Part shown: positions 25,066 to 37,700 of the stretch, in pieces
How positions within the stretch are numbered: position 1 is the stretch's first letter
Layout of the letters: each line of letters starts with the position of its first letter
Assembly: GCF_014851395.1 (NCBI RefSeq)
Contig: NW_024044681.1
Location: 20,166,992-20,230,991, forward strand
Origin: Micropterus salmoides
Taxonomy: Eukaryota > Chordata > Actinopteri > Centrarchiformes > Centrarchidae
Reading direction: 5' to 3'
DNA: 64,000 nucleotides
Notes under the pieces: model-generated
Databases searched by the model: none
Told to the model about the DNA's origin: nothing
Seen by the model: the letters and a program-made list of their open reading frames with translations, nothing else
Translations under genes and position numbers: made by a program

Positions 25066-28000
25066 ATGGCAGCCAGCAGCAACTACTGGGAAGGTAAGTT
25101 GTTAGAGCGTCTAATTTAATACAACTGTCTGCTTGTACATATTTTATTGTTCCTCGCCGTTTCTGGTCAAATACATTCAAAATGTTCCACGACACGTTAC
25201 GTTAATAAACTTTACATATAATAGCGAAGAGCTATCTTTAGCTCCAAGCTAACCTGATCAGTAGTTAGTCTGTAATAAACGGTCATACTGCTGCCTTACA
25301 TGAAGTTTTCTCCTTCCAGCGGACTTAAATTGTACCGAGTTGTTTTTAACTTGATTTGGCTGTTTGACCCTCTGCTACCTGTTTGCAGGCAAAAATTGAG
25401 AAAAGTAAACCAAAGCAATCGAATAAAAGTTGTACAAACGAAGGTCTAGCATCGTCAACAGTAAAACAAAATTCATTGTTTTGTTTTATGTCTTATTCCT
25501 TAACCTAGACGTCTGCACCTATTGTAAGTGTAATATTGTAAGTACATCAGTATTTTCACCACACAGAGCTTTCATGTAGTAATGACTATAGCTTCTCAAC
25601 ACTTTTACTCAAAGTAAGAAGCCATATCTGGGCCTGATCAGTCTGCTATGTGGGTTGTCAATTATGATGTGATTTCTACATTATGCCTTCTTTCTTATTA
25701 TTCTATTCTTCTTGCTGCCTGTTTTCTTTTTTTTTTTTTCAGCTTTGCAGATATAATATTTATTAATTTTCCATATTTGTTTTGTTCACTTATGAAATGC
25801 CTGATTCCATTTTGAAATGTTTTTTCTCTGCATCTTCACCCAGATCTGCGTAAGCAGGCCAGACAGCTGGAGAATGAGCTGGACCTCAAGCTGGTCTCTT
25901 TCAGTAAACTATGCACCAGCTACAGCAGCAGCAGCAATCGAGACCAGCGGACAAGAGACAGCAGGTCAGCAGGACACTTCACAGTGTGGATGTTCCTTTC
26001 TGACAAAGGATATACAATTCAATTAAATTACATTTATTTGTGGTTTTGAATCTGTGTAAAATCTTTCAATTCAATGGTGTTTTGGGAATTTTTTACATTT
26101 CTGGTGAATAACTGATGTTGCACAATATTTGAGGAATATACTCAGAAAGAGAGCGAGCGGAGCAGAGGAGATGGTTAACCGTAAGTTGTCAGGCTGGCAG
26201 TAAATGTACAGTGTAGGTTACAGTGTGCCAGTTAATAAATGCTGCAGTTTCTCATGATAATAATAATAATAATAATCATTATCTTTATTTATAGAGCAGT
26301 TTTCAAAGCCATGTAACAAAGTGCAAAGACAATAAAACACATCTAAAACAGAAAAAAAAGATACATGATAAAAGCAAGAAAATACTTAAGAAATTAAAAT
26401 AGAATTAAAAGAAAAATAATTAAAATCAACTAAAATCAGGAAAGGCGTTCCTATAAAAGTATGTTTTAAGAAGGACCTTGAAAGACTTAACTGACTCACC
26501 TGCGCTGATTTCCTCATGATCAAGACAAGTCTGTCTGTTGTTCCCCAACTGCTGGAAAAGTGAAGGTGTTTTGCCCTGATCTTCAGAGACTATGGTCTGA
26601 GATCTGAAGCTGAGCAGTTAAACCTAACAGTAGGGGAGACAGATTCCTCTGAGTTACCCAGACACTATTTGGACTAGACCAACCAAATTGTTATATTAAA
26701 TTTACATCTGTCTGCTAATAACACCCACCAAATGCATGCACCTAAGTCTTCCACAAACTATATTTCATGCTGCTTTTAGCATAACCTGTAAGGAGAGAAA
26801 TGACAATCAAAAAACAAGTTTTATTTGTTGGATTGCCAAAAAGAAACATAGAATTTGAACTTTAACATCCTTTGCCTTTTATTCTTAAACCAGGTCCGAT
26901 TCTGTTGGCTCACCTCAAGACAATATGCTCGTTGCCATGACTACTGAACTGGAGCAGCTATTGGCCAATGTAAGTCAAATACTACACATATGTTGTCGGT
27001 AGGTTCCCTTCAATAACAGCTGTTGAAGCCTCAAGCCCAGGTGACGTGATGCCAAAAATATCGAAGGGATTTATAATCAGCGTTCTCCAAACAGAACTAC
27101 TATTTGTTTTACAGGTTGTACAGCCTTGTAGTTAATGCTTATTATAATACATTCATTTATACTTAAAAATATGTTTTACTGTTGTCTGTGTTGAAGAATA
27201 TTCGTAGGGGGCATTAAGTGATGTTACAAGAAAAGGCAAGACAGGTCAAGCTTGGAGTCATTAGCTGACCCCAAAAGTGTTCACTGACCTTCCAGCTCTA
27301 GTTATTTATCACGTCATTGTCCTTGTTAGGGAGACAACAGTTAGACTGATTAGGGAGAAACAGTAGCTCAGGCGTCAAGCTGGCAGATATTGGTGTTCTC
27401 TGGGAATCTTACAAGGTTGAGTCTTACAAGAATGTTTACAAGAACTTACTGGCTCCACAGATTAAAGTACACCTCATGGATAGTAATAGATTCTAATATG
27501 ATGTAGGATTGGAGTCTAAACATCAGATAGCTTTGTTGTCTTAGGTTAAGGCCAGCTAAAGATGACCTAATAGGAAAACCTACAATTTGGTGGCATTTGA
27601 CTTGTTCACAGGTTGTATGCTGGCACTGTATCTCCTCAGCCGGGCTCAATAAACCATGCTATGTTAAGTCTTCATCAGTCTCCAGAACAGTCTGACTTTC
27701 TAAATTATAATCTTGCCAAGTTATTCAAATTCTTTGTTGCTTTAAGATCACTTTCCCCCCTCCAAAAAAAGTAATTGTTTTTATGGCTACTCAATATAAA
27801 TTGTATTTTTTTGCAGCTTTCAGCAGTCAATGACAAAATGGCAGAATACACAAACAGTCCGGGAGCTTCGTCACATAACGCAGCATTGATGCACACTTTA
27901 CAGAGACACAGAGATATTTTACAGGTACCTACAATTACTTCACTTTCTTGTATTACTTAGAAGTGTTTCAGATCGTCATCGTGATTATTTTGCATATTTT

Positions 28001-28684
28001 GAAGAAGAAACTTTAGTGAAACTGTAATACAATTTTTTGGATTTGTGAATTCTCATTCTGTCAGTATAATCATGTCTTGCTGACTTTTATTTCATAATGT
28101 TTTATCCTGTAGGACTACACTCACGAGTTCCACAAAACCAAAAGCAACTTCTTCAGCCTGCGAGAGCGAGAGGACCTACTAGGCTCCGTTCACAGAGACA
28201 TTGAGTAAGCACCTTCATACATCTCTTGATAATATAGGACATTGTATATTGTTAGCAAATGCCTATATAGTACTCGTGTTTTTCTCCATTCATCACAACA
28301 TTGTGTTAAGCCCCACCTTTGTTTGTGTTGAATATGAACTTTTATTTCCTAACCTCAATCCCGTTGCCACTATGACGGTCAAAGGTCAAATCCACCGAAA
28401 TTCTCAGTGTGTGAATTTTGAGTCCAGCAATCATCACACTGATTAAGTAACTAAGTTAACTAAGTCCCCTAACTTCATGGAAGTGCAGAACTAAATCACT
28501 GGAGTACTCTCTTATTGCATTATGTTCTTTCTTTCTCTCGACATCAACTTTTGCTATGTTATCTTTAACCAGGAGGAGGCAGAAATATCCAGTTTGTTGC
28601 TGAAAATCCCCACCCTTTTGATAGTCTCCACTCCTTCTATCATGTTTCATCCTCTAATAAGAGGCACCTCCTCTTATTAGCCGA

Positions 28685-28750
<66 letters not shown>

Positions 28751-31700
28751 CCTCTCTTTCTCTGGGGATATCTATCCTAAGTGCCTTCTACAGTAAATCA
28801 AACCGCAAGGCTTTCATTCAGCCAAAGCTGAGGGAGAGTGGTTACAACTGGCCTGTCTGATACATAGAAATGCTTTATCAGGGGAAGAGATTGAGAGCAA
28901 GACAGTCAGATAAACAGAGAGAGAGAGTGAATTGTAATTATTTCCATAGAGATGAGAAGTGTGGAAGAGTGAAGAGAGAGGGGCAGCAGAAGAGGTAATG
29001 GTTGATGAATTGATGATCAGTCCAAACAGGGAGGGAATGGTGTAAATAAGAGATGGAGGACAGAGTTGTGGGTTAAGAAGAGCTAATCACTTAAAAGCCT
29101 TAACGCAGGAAGTACATAATCAGCATCCAGGCATCCGTTAATAGGAGGGCATGAAATACTCCTTCCAGACTGAATCAAAGAGTGAGGAAAAACTTGGAAA
29201 AACTAGCGACTTCTTCTGTCCACCACCAAGCAAGAGTACTTCTTAAACGACGCATCGATGAATCGTTGAAATAATCTATAGAAGCATCGAATACTAAAAT
29301 CATCGTATGCTGCAGCCCTAATATGAATACTAATGAAAACATGTTGACAACATTAGAGTGACCATTTTGAATTTGCAGACCTAGTTAAGGACTTGAATTA
29401 GGGCCGGGTGTTATGGCCAAAAATGTTATCACAATAAAAACATTTAATATCATTCAATATCGATTATTATCACGATATGTAAAATAATTATTTCTTTCAA
29501 TTTTAAAGGCTGATTTTTGTTCCTGAGTAAAAATTTAAGAAACCAGATGGATATATTGAACATTTAATAAATTGTTTTTGAGGAAAATTATATTGTGCTA
29601 ATTATCATTGTTTTATTGCCCAGCCCTAACTTGAATTATTGGCAGGTACCTGGTACTTACAATTGACCAATAATATCTACTAAGAATTTATTGTTCTGTA
29701 TTTATGATTTTCACTGCTGTCAGTTGAACAAAGTCCAGTGGCAACTCTGTGTGTCCGAAGAGGCACGTGGTGGTCTTCCTCCTAACAAGGGGTTCATGTG
29801 ACAGAGACTGAGTTACTCCTTGAGAATTAGCAACGACTAAACAGTAATGATATACTGTTATACGTGCTGTAATGTGTGAGGTTTAGGTTTTATCCTTATA
29901 GCTCATTAGTAACTAACGTATCTCCAACAAAGTGTTGTAACTGTCAACTGTATTTGCTTTATTTGCTTTAGCCATGCCAGCAGCTTTGGTCCAGACGGAA
30001 AGATCTATTATTATTATATCTATTAATAATATAATAATAATAATAATAATAATAGTATAGTAACTACTGGATGGATTGCAAATTGAGTACAGACATTAAC
30101 GGTTCCCAGACAGTGAATCTAACTGACTTTTCCTCATGTGCGGCAATGAGGTTGACATTTATATTTTTTTAGTTCTAAGCGACTATTGAATGAATTGCTG
30201 TGAAATTAGCTAAAATATTCATGTCCCCCTCAGGATGAATTGTAATAACATTTCATCTAGCGCCATCATCAGGTCCAATACTTTGTTGACCAAATACCTG
30301 CAAAACTGACATTCTCATCTGCCTCAGCTGTTACTAATATGGTGAACATGGTAAACATTGTATCTACTTAACATCCTCTTATTAGTCTTATTGTGCTAAG
30401 CCTCACTGACCTACTAGCATGGTTGTAGACTATATAAATATTGTTTCATGGGGTGTCTGGTGGCTTATTAATGTGTCCCTGGTTCAGTTCTAACCAGGGA
30501 CCTTTGCATCTCCCCTGATCTCACCCTACATTTCCTTTCTAGATCTCTACTCTCTCTGTCAAATAAAGGCAAAAAATTATTCAAAAAAGTGTTTAATTTG
30601 CCTTATATTACTATATGTCAAAATGATTTCCCATCATTTGATGTTTCTCCTCTGTTTTCTTACTCAGGTCCTATAAGAGCAGCTCGGGAGTGAATAACCG
30701 AAGGACTGAGCTCTTCCTGAAGGAACATGAACATCTCAGAAAGTAAGAGGTTTCTTAAAGTACTTATTACTAATGGCAATGGCCACATCTGAAATCCCTG
30801 ACTATTTACTGTATTCTTTACTGTATGCCATTTTATCTGAATGTTCGAATTGTGAGTGAAGTTTATGCTCTATGACGTAGTGCCCTCAAATATTTCTACA
30901 ATGGAATTAACAAAGGAGTGTCTGTAGCATGTGCACTACTTTCAGTCACGGCACCTAGACTATGTAGATTTAGTTCCAAAGTTGTTGAGGAAAATGTTGG
31001 GTTACTAGTTTAAGGTGTTTAGTCTGTTGTGAAACGTGACTTTATGCGCTAGTGTTTGTGAATGGTTGTGTGTACATGCACATATGCATGTGGTGAGTGG
31101 TTTATTGGACATGTTGTTAATCACATTTCCTTGTGGCTGATTAATATTTCTCTGCTAGCATTTTCTCGTGATTAGACTCAGAGGAAGAACGTGACAGACG
31201 CTAGCAGCAACATGTTTTCAATGAGTTGTGGACCAGGTTAGCAGTTTGTTCATCAGAACGAAAAGAGGATCAGCTCGGGGCATCTTTAGTCTTTAGGTCG
31301 CTAGTAAGGTATTTGGCCACCACAAGCCTCAAGAACAACTCTGAAGTCTGTAAGCTCTACTGCAGGGATGGACTCTACAATCTGTACCTGCATATGATTC
31401 ATTGGTGTTTCGATGATGGTGGTGTAGAGTGCTTTCTTAACTCTTGCATAGATGTGTAGTTAGGTGTGTCCGCACCTGGTGGGACGTTCGGATCCTTTAT
31501 CACCATTGATGAACTTCCACAAAGAATATTATATCGTTTTTAAACAGTACCGCAACGTGCATGTACAGTTAGTTGTCAGGCACGTGTCCACACAAAACTC
31601 TGCACAAGACCGGTGAATGGCAGGCGAGCAGAGAGAAAAGGGTCTACTAATTAATTAAATACTATGTTGTGAAGCTCTCCAAAATACTTCAATAAAGATA

Positions 31701-34700
31701 ATAAAACATTAAGCTCAAACGTAGTTTGTAGTGAGATAATAGAAGGCACTCAGAGAAATTTGTAAAGAATTCTCTCAGGGATTTCTTGAGAGAAAGACAT
31801 GAAGAAACAGTTATAATAAGCCTACAAACATAAAACATGTACTTAAGCACAGCCAAACAAAAATCTTTACAGTGGTTAATGTTAACATTGTTCCCTGCAC
31901 CAAAGTCTCCTGTTGTTTCATTTTCAATATTTCTTTCAACTCCTTTTCCTCCTATTGATTTACAAAGAAAAATAGATTGAATAAAATCAGATAAACTGTT
32001 AATATTAGGATTTGTTGTGTACACATTGTAGTCGCTTACATCAGTCAGAAATCAGCGGTGTCCTCTTAGCACCTTCCCAGCCATATAAGATACAAGACTC
32101 ACCGCTCACATTGCAATTGTTCCCTACACCAATGTCCGCTGGTGGTCCGCTGGTGTGTAACTGTCATGTTACGTATGTTTCTCATGCAGATTTTGACTCC
32201 TTCTCCTCCTGTTAAAATACAGAATAATAAATAAAACAAGATTTTAACTTTTGAACATGAATAAAAAAGACTGTGTTCATACTGGCATTAGCACTGAAAA
32301 AAAAAAAAAACTGGCACCTGGCGCTCACGAGACAGAGCTATAATGTTGGCCAGTTCAGTACTAACTTACTGCAAAACTGGTTATGTTGTAAGTGTAACTC
32401 GTTACTTTCAATATCAGAAAGTGGTTGTATATCACAAACCAGGGTACAATGTTTTGGTTTAACATTTATTGGATCCAGCACCCACCCAGCAGTTACTTAA
32501 GTTGCCATTGTCTACTTTGACCTCCTGGTCAAATACAATGAAGTGGAGATAAAAAGGAAGCAATCACATAAACTGTTGATCTGACTGATATCTTTAGTGC
32601 ACAGATTATAATCTTATTACATGGTGTAATGAATCTGAAATCATGAAGGTGCCTATTTGTTGTTAACTTCCTGACAATATGGCACAAAGTACACGCCACT
32701 CATTACAGGTGTTCATTGCACCAATGTATCCTACATTGTCTCCAAGTTAGTTATGTTGCCAATACTGACTGCTTTTCCTCCTGTTAAACATAAAAATAAC
32801 TTAATCTCACTGCACAGATGCTAATCTCATTACTATTTTCAATTACACTTTTACATTCATCTGATGAATGACATTTTTGGTATATTTGAAAATTGGAAGT
32901 CATGAATTTAACATTTGAGAATACTTGTATTTACATCTGATACGATGTGTAAATCTATGACTTCTTACCTCAGCTGATGTTAACATGATTCCCTCAACCA
33001 ATGGTTCCTGAGTTCTCACTGACTTTAACATTAGTTGTGTTGCTAACACGTGTATGAACTCCCAGTCCTCCTGTTGGAATATAAGGATTGAGAAAAGGAA
33101 TAAAAAGTTAGCCACAGAAACTTAAATTTTTGCCATAAAGATGCTGATATCTGAACATGAGTAATAAAATAAACTGTTTTTACTATCCCAGCAATACATG
33201 AAATAAATCACCTTCTATTTTATAGCTGTTCTCTGCCCCGATGCATCCCTTTTTGATATTCTTTCCTTTAACGTTGATGCTGGTGGTGTTACCCAGAGCA
33301 GAATTGTGTCCAAGACCTCCTGTAAGAGTCACATGAAACAGCAATTTAATGAAACTGTCAACAACCTGACATAAAAGTATAGTAACACTCAAATTTACCT
33401 TTAACGTCAATTGTCAGCTCCAACCTAATTGTTCCAAGTACACCATTTCCTAAACTAAATCAGATACATAGTTATGTTGCCATGGGTCTAGCAAAACACA
33501 AAGACAAGAACCACATGCCCATAAATAAATATCAATCAAGTACGTATCTGTTATGGTGTGGACAGAGTGGACCCAAACGCAACACTCAGGATGAACAGGT
33601 TTTATCAAGGAAAAGAGGGGTTGAGGGAGTGGAGGTGATGGAGAGGCAGATGCCGGGGAAACACGGGCACGGGGAACCGAGGACACTGAGACAAGGGAGC
33701 CGGGGGGCACTGGGGACCGAAGAGAGGAGGCCGGGGAGAACTGACTAGGTGGGTTGGGGGTTTGGTGGAGGACTGTGGTGGCAGGCTGACTGGCTAGGCA
33801 TGGGGAAGAGCCACGAGGACGCCGTGGAGGAGGTCCAACAGGAGAGGGCAGGGTGGCGAGCCTAGCTGACACAACGACAGACAGACACGGGGAATACCAA
33901 GAACAGGGAAACAAAGATGATGCAGGTTACGCAAGAGCTTGAGTGAAGAAGTGGCGCCAGGTTTGGATCAACGACGATCAAGCAGAGATTGTGTGGAGAA
34001 CCGGTCTGATGAGGTGCAGGTGCGGACTGTCAGCTGTGCTCAGGAGCAGAGAGAGAGGGAGAGCACACGCAGGGGGAGAGGAGGAGACACAAACAGGCAG
34101 GCCAAAACACGAGGGGAAAACAGAATCACGAGAAAGAAACAGGACACTCACCGTCAGCTGGGCTGCCACCACAACACGTATCTGTTCAAAGAAATTGCAC
34201 TATTCCTGTGCCTCGCATGCTAATCAAGCCACTGTTTTGATTTTTGAACTAATTTAACGGGTTTATCACAGATCAGATCTAATATTAAGTATATCTTTTC
34301 AGCCAGTACTGTTAAGCAGCTCTCTCTGTATATTTTATCGACCTAATATTTTCTAAATCTGCTTGTTTATTTAAGTGATTTCATGGAAGACCCTGATGTT
34401 CATTTGGCATGTTTAATATGAATTACTGACAATTTCAGACTTAATACTTTTTTTACTGAAACCACCAAAACTCACAAGTCTCAGTTCTGAAATTAGCGAC
34501 TGTCTGACCTGAAGCTTCACTTTCAGTTTTAACTCTTAGCAGGAACTAAAACTTGTGAGTCAGCAATGTGGTGGCTGGGAGCAGCATAGACATAAAATCA
34601 TATTTTTGGGAAGAAACAAAAAGGATTTTCTTTTCTTTGTTTTAAATAATTATTTTCTTGCCTTTAGAGTCACCAACATCAACTCACAGCTGGCAAATTT

Positions 34701-37700
34701 AGGATTCAAGCTCCATATTAAAGTCACTTTTGTTGAGGCCATTGTTTTCTAACAAGGGTTTTCTAACTGAAGTTTTTTGTTCCTTTTATATTGCTGTTGT
34801 TAAAATGTCTCTGAAAGTAAGTCATCTTGAAGTTGGCTCAGAGTTCCTTTCGATTCTTCACACAGTGTGAATTTTAGTACTACAGAGTCTTACTCTACCT
34901 CTTAAGCTTCTTTTTGAAATGTTGAACTTGTCCTCTTGTCAGTAGCATCAGAGCATCAATCGTATCTCTGTCCATAGTTTGGGACATAGCCCCACCTTGC
35001 TGCTACACTCTCATAATATACCAATTCACTAGTCAGATAGTCAGACTGGAATGCCATTTACTTTAAAATGTTTGTATATTTCTGTTTAAATCACTGTAAT
35101 ATTTATAGATGCAGGCAGTGATTTAGAGGTGTCAAACCCACCTCGTCAAATTTCTGAATGGAGACTGTTGCAATTTGGACTACTCGAACAAGTGTTCACA
35201 CACAACGCAACAATGCAAATAAACACAACCATTTGACCAACCATTACTACAGTTCAGATTGATGATTTAGTTGCAATAAACGGATCAAACTGATGCCAAG
35301 ACAACTACACCATTATGCCGATTTGTTAAAAATGCTAAGTCATGTTTTTCAGGTCTGTCAGCAAGATTACAAGCTTACAAAATGCTTGTTTTCTGAATGG
35401 AGTTCACATTGATCAGGGCTATGCTAACTTATTTCATGGTAAAGTACAACAATAGCTGGAATCAAGGACATCACTAGGATTGAAAGACAGGGAGGGCTTA
35501 GCTCCCGGGTATCTGTAACTTGTGCTTGCAAAAACTTCTCACATCTTTTGTTACTGTATGAGAACTACACTTATGTCAACAAACAGTAAAGAAGTGAAGA
35601 TGTTAAGTAAACAGGGACAGACATATTCTCTTCTTCCATTTCTCCTCTGTTGAACAAAAGGGTAGCTTCAGCCCCCCTGCAATGGGCCTAACGACATCCA
35701 TGGCTGGAATCAAGTAACAGACACACATTTTCAAAACTTACCCGGTAGTTCAACTCACTTACTGTTCTCTCTCCTGTTTTGCCCAGTCTGTATAAATATG
35801 AGGTAGTCCAACAGAGATCTGGCAGCTACAATAACAACAAGGGGGCCAGAAACACGGCAGTTTGCTGCTGAGAAGCGGGGGTGACAATAAATCAACGTTT
35901 TAATCCACCCCCACCAAAACAAACAAGTAAAAAGTTAATTTCGTAAAAGCATTTAACTCTGATCCGCCATCTGGGTAACGGCCCGGTTATCAGAGCAGAT
36001 TCCAGTCTGACTGTGGGTGTTTGCGCACTTTGCATCGCCTCCAGTACGCCACCCTGCAGGAAATCGTGTGCCTCTGCTTCTTTACAATGACTTTGAATGT
36101 TATTGTGCCGCCCCCAGCGTTGGCATCGCGTTGTGTGGGAAATCAATATAGAGGGGCCGTATATATTGTGGTTGCTTTACAGTATATCCTAATTAAACAG
36201 AAGTATTTCAGTTGGTGATCATATTTACTATATTTTGAATAATATATCTTCCTCATGTTCCCGGTGCTCAGCTTAAAATGAAGAGAAAACGTGATGCGTT
36301 TCCTATTGCGTTGTTAGATATTTCCATAACATAATTTTTAGCCAAGTGGTTTACGATCCGTTGGAGAGCAATTTCCTAAGAGAGAAAAAAGGGAGAGCAA
36401 GATGAGATTCACATAAAATATTAACACACACTAACATGTTAAATGCACACATTTAATAGTGTGTGATCTTCCGTCTTACCTCAGCTAATGTTAATGCCGT
36501 TCCCATATCCAATAGATCCTGAGTTCTTATCAAGTGTAACATTACTGACGTTGCCAATATTGGACTTGGCTGCAATTTGCCCTGTTACCAGAAACCAGGA
36601 ATGTGAGAGATCAAAAGCAGTTAATGAGTAATGAATCAAAATAAACCACCTCTTTTAGCATGTTCCCAGTGTATGAGAAAGATAACAAGCTGTCACAGTG
36701 TAGTTGACCTCTCATCAATACATCCTGGGTTTGTTTTTAAAAAACATAAATGTTGCTGATGTTACCCAGAGAGACAGTTGCTCCATTATCACCTGTAGAG
36801 AAGTAGACATTTAAGGGGACAATGTAGGGATGGACAATAAAACAATAACAATAATTATTGTGATATTGTCCTCAATAACAATATAAATGTTTAATAAATA
36901 TTCAATATATGTTTGATTTTTTTTCATTTGGATCAAACAAACTAATTTTTCTATTAAGATATTTATTTTTATTAAAGAAAAGGGACTGAAAAAGAGTTTA
37001 ATTTTACTCATACATATTTGTTGAAAAAAAATTTTTCATACTGTTTTGAAAGATTTGTTAAGTGATCCACTGTTTGGCATCAAGTGTTTGTCATGTTCTG
37101 ACCATAAAGAAAAGTTTAAATCCACAATTAACCATCTGGTTTCTTCAACTTTTAATCAGGAGCAAAATCAGCCTTTAAACTTTAAAGAAATAATGATTTG
37201 ACATTTAATGTGATAATTATCGATATCGAATGATATGAAATTTTTTATTGTGATAACATTTTTGGCCATATTGCCCAGCCCTAGGATAATGTCATAAAAA
37301 TGTCCAGATGATCCCACAGAAAGCTACACTTTAGACACTCAGATAAACATGCTGTGGAAAGTCTCTCTCAGTGTGCAGGAGTTAAATTTACTTTAACATG
37401 GTACTCATTCTCAGCAACTATCTTCCCTTCACTGCAACAGATGGAGATGTTTTTATTGTCCCCAGTGTTGTGAGATGTTGGTCGAGCTAAAGTGTAGACA
37501 GATGTAACTGAAAAGATGAAGAAAAGTGATGACAGAAAAAATGTTGCGCTGTTAAACCCCATGCTAACACTTTGCATATGTGACACACTTGTCACTGTCT
37601 GGTTGTAACGTTTCTTATGTGGGATGATTCTGCATGATCACATCTGGGACACAGCATCAGTTCAATACGTAACATGTCAATATAAAACAACACAAAAACA

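Noticed and set aside
33450..34257. Several overlapping frames of 60-154 residues
   Set aside because: They lie within or across the retroposon bounded by direct repeats. Pro/Ser-rich or Arg/Gly-rich translations reflect base composition.
34555..34752. 65-residue plus-strand frame with an acceptor-like 'cttgcctttag' inside gosr1 intron 6
   Set aside because: Adding it to gosr1 would disrupt the conserved join between exons 6 and 7 (AA|C); no similarity seen.
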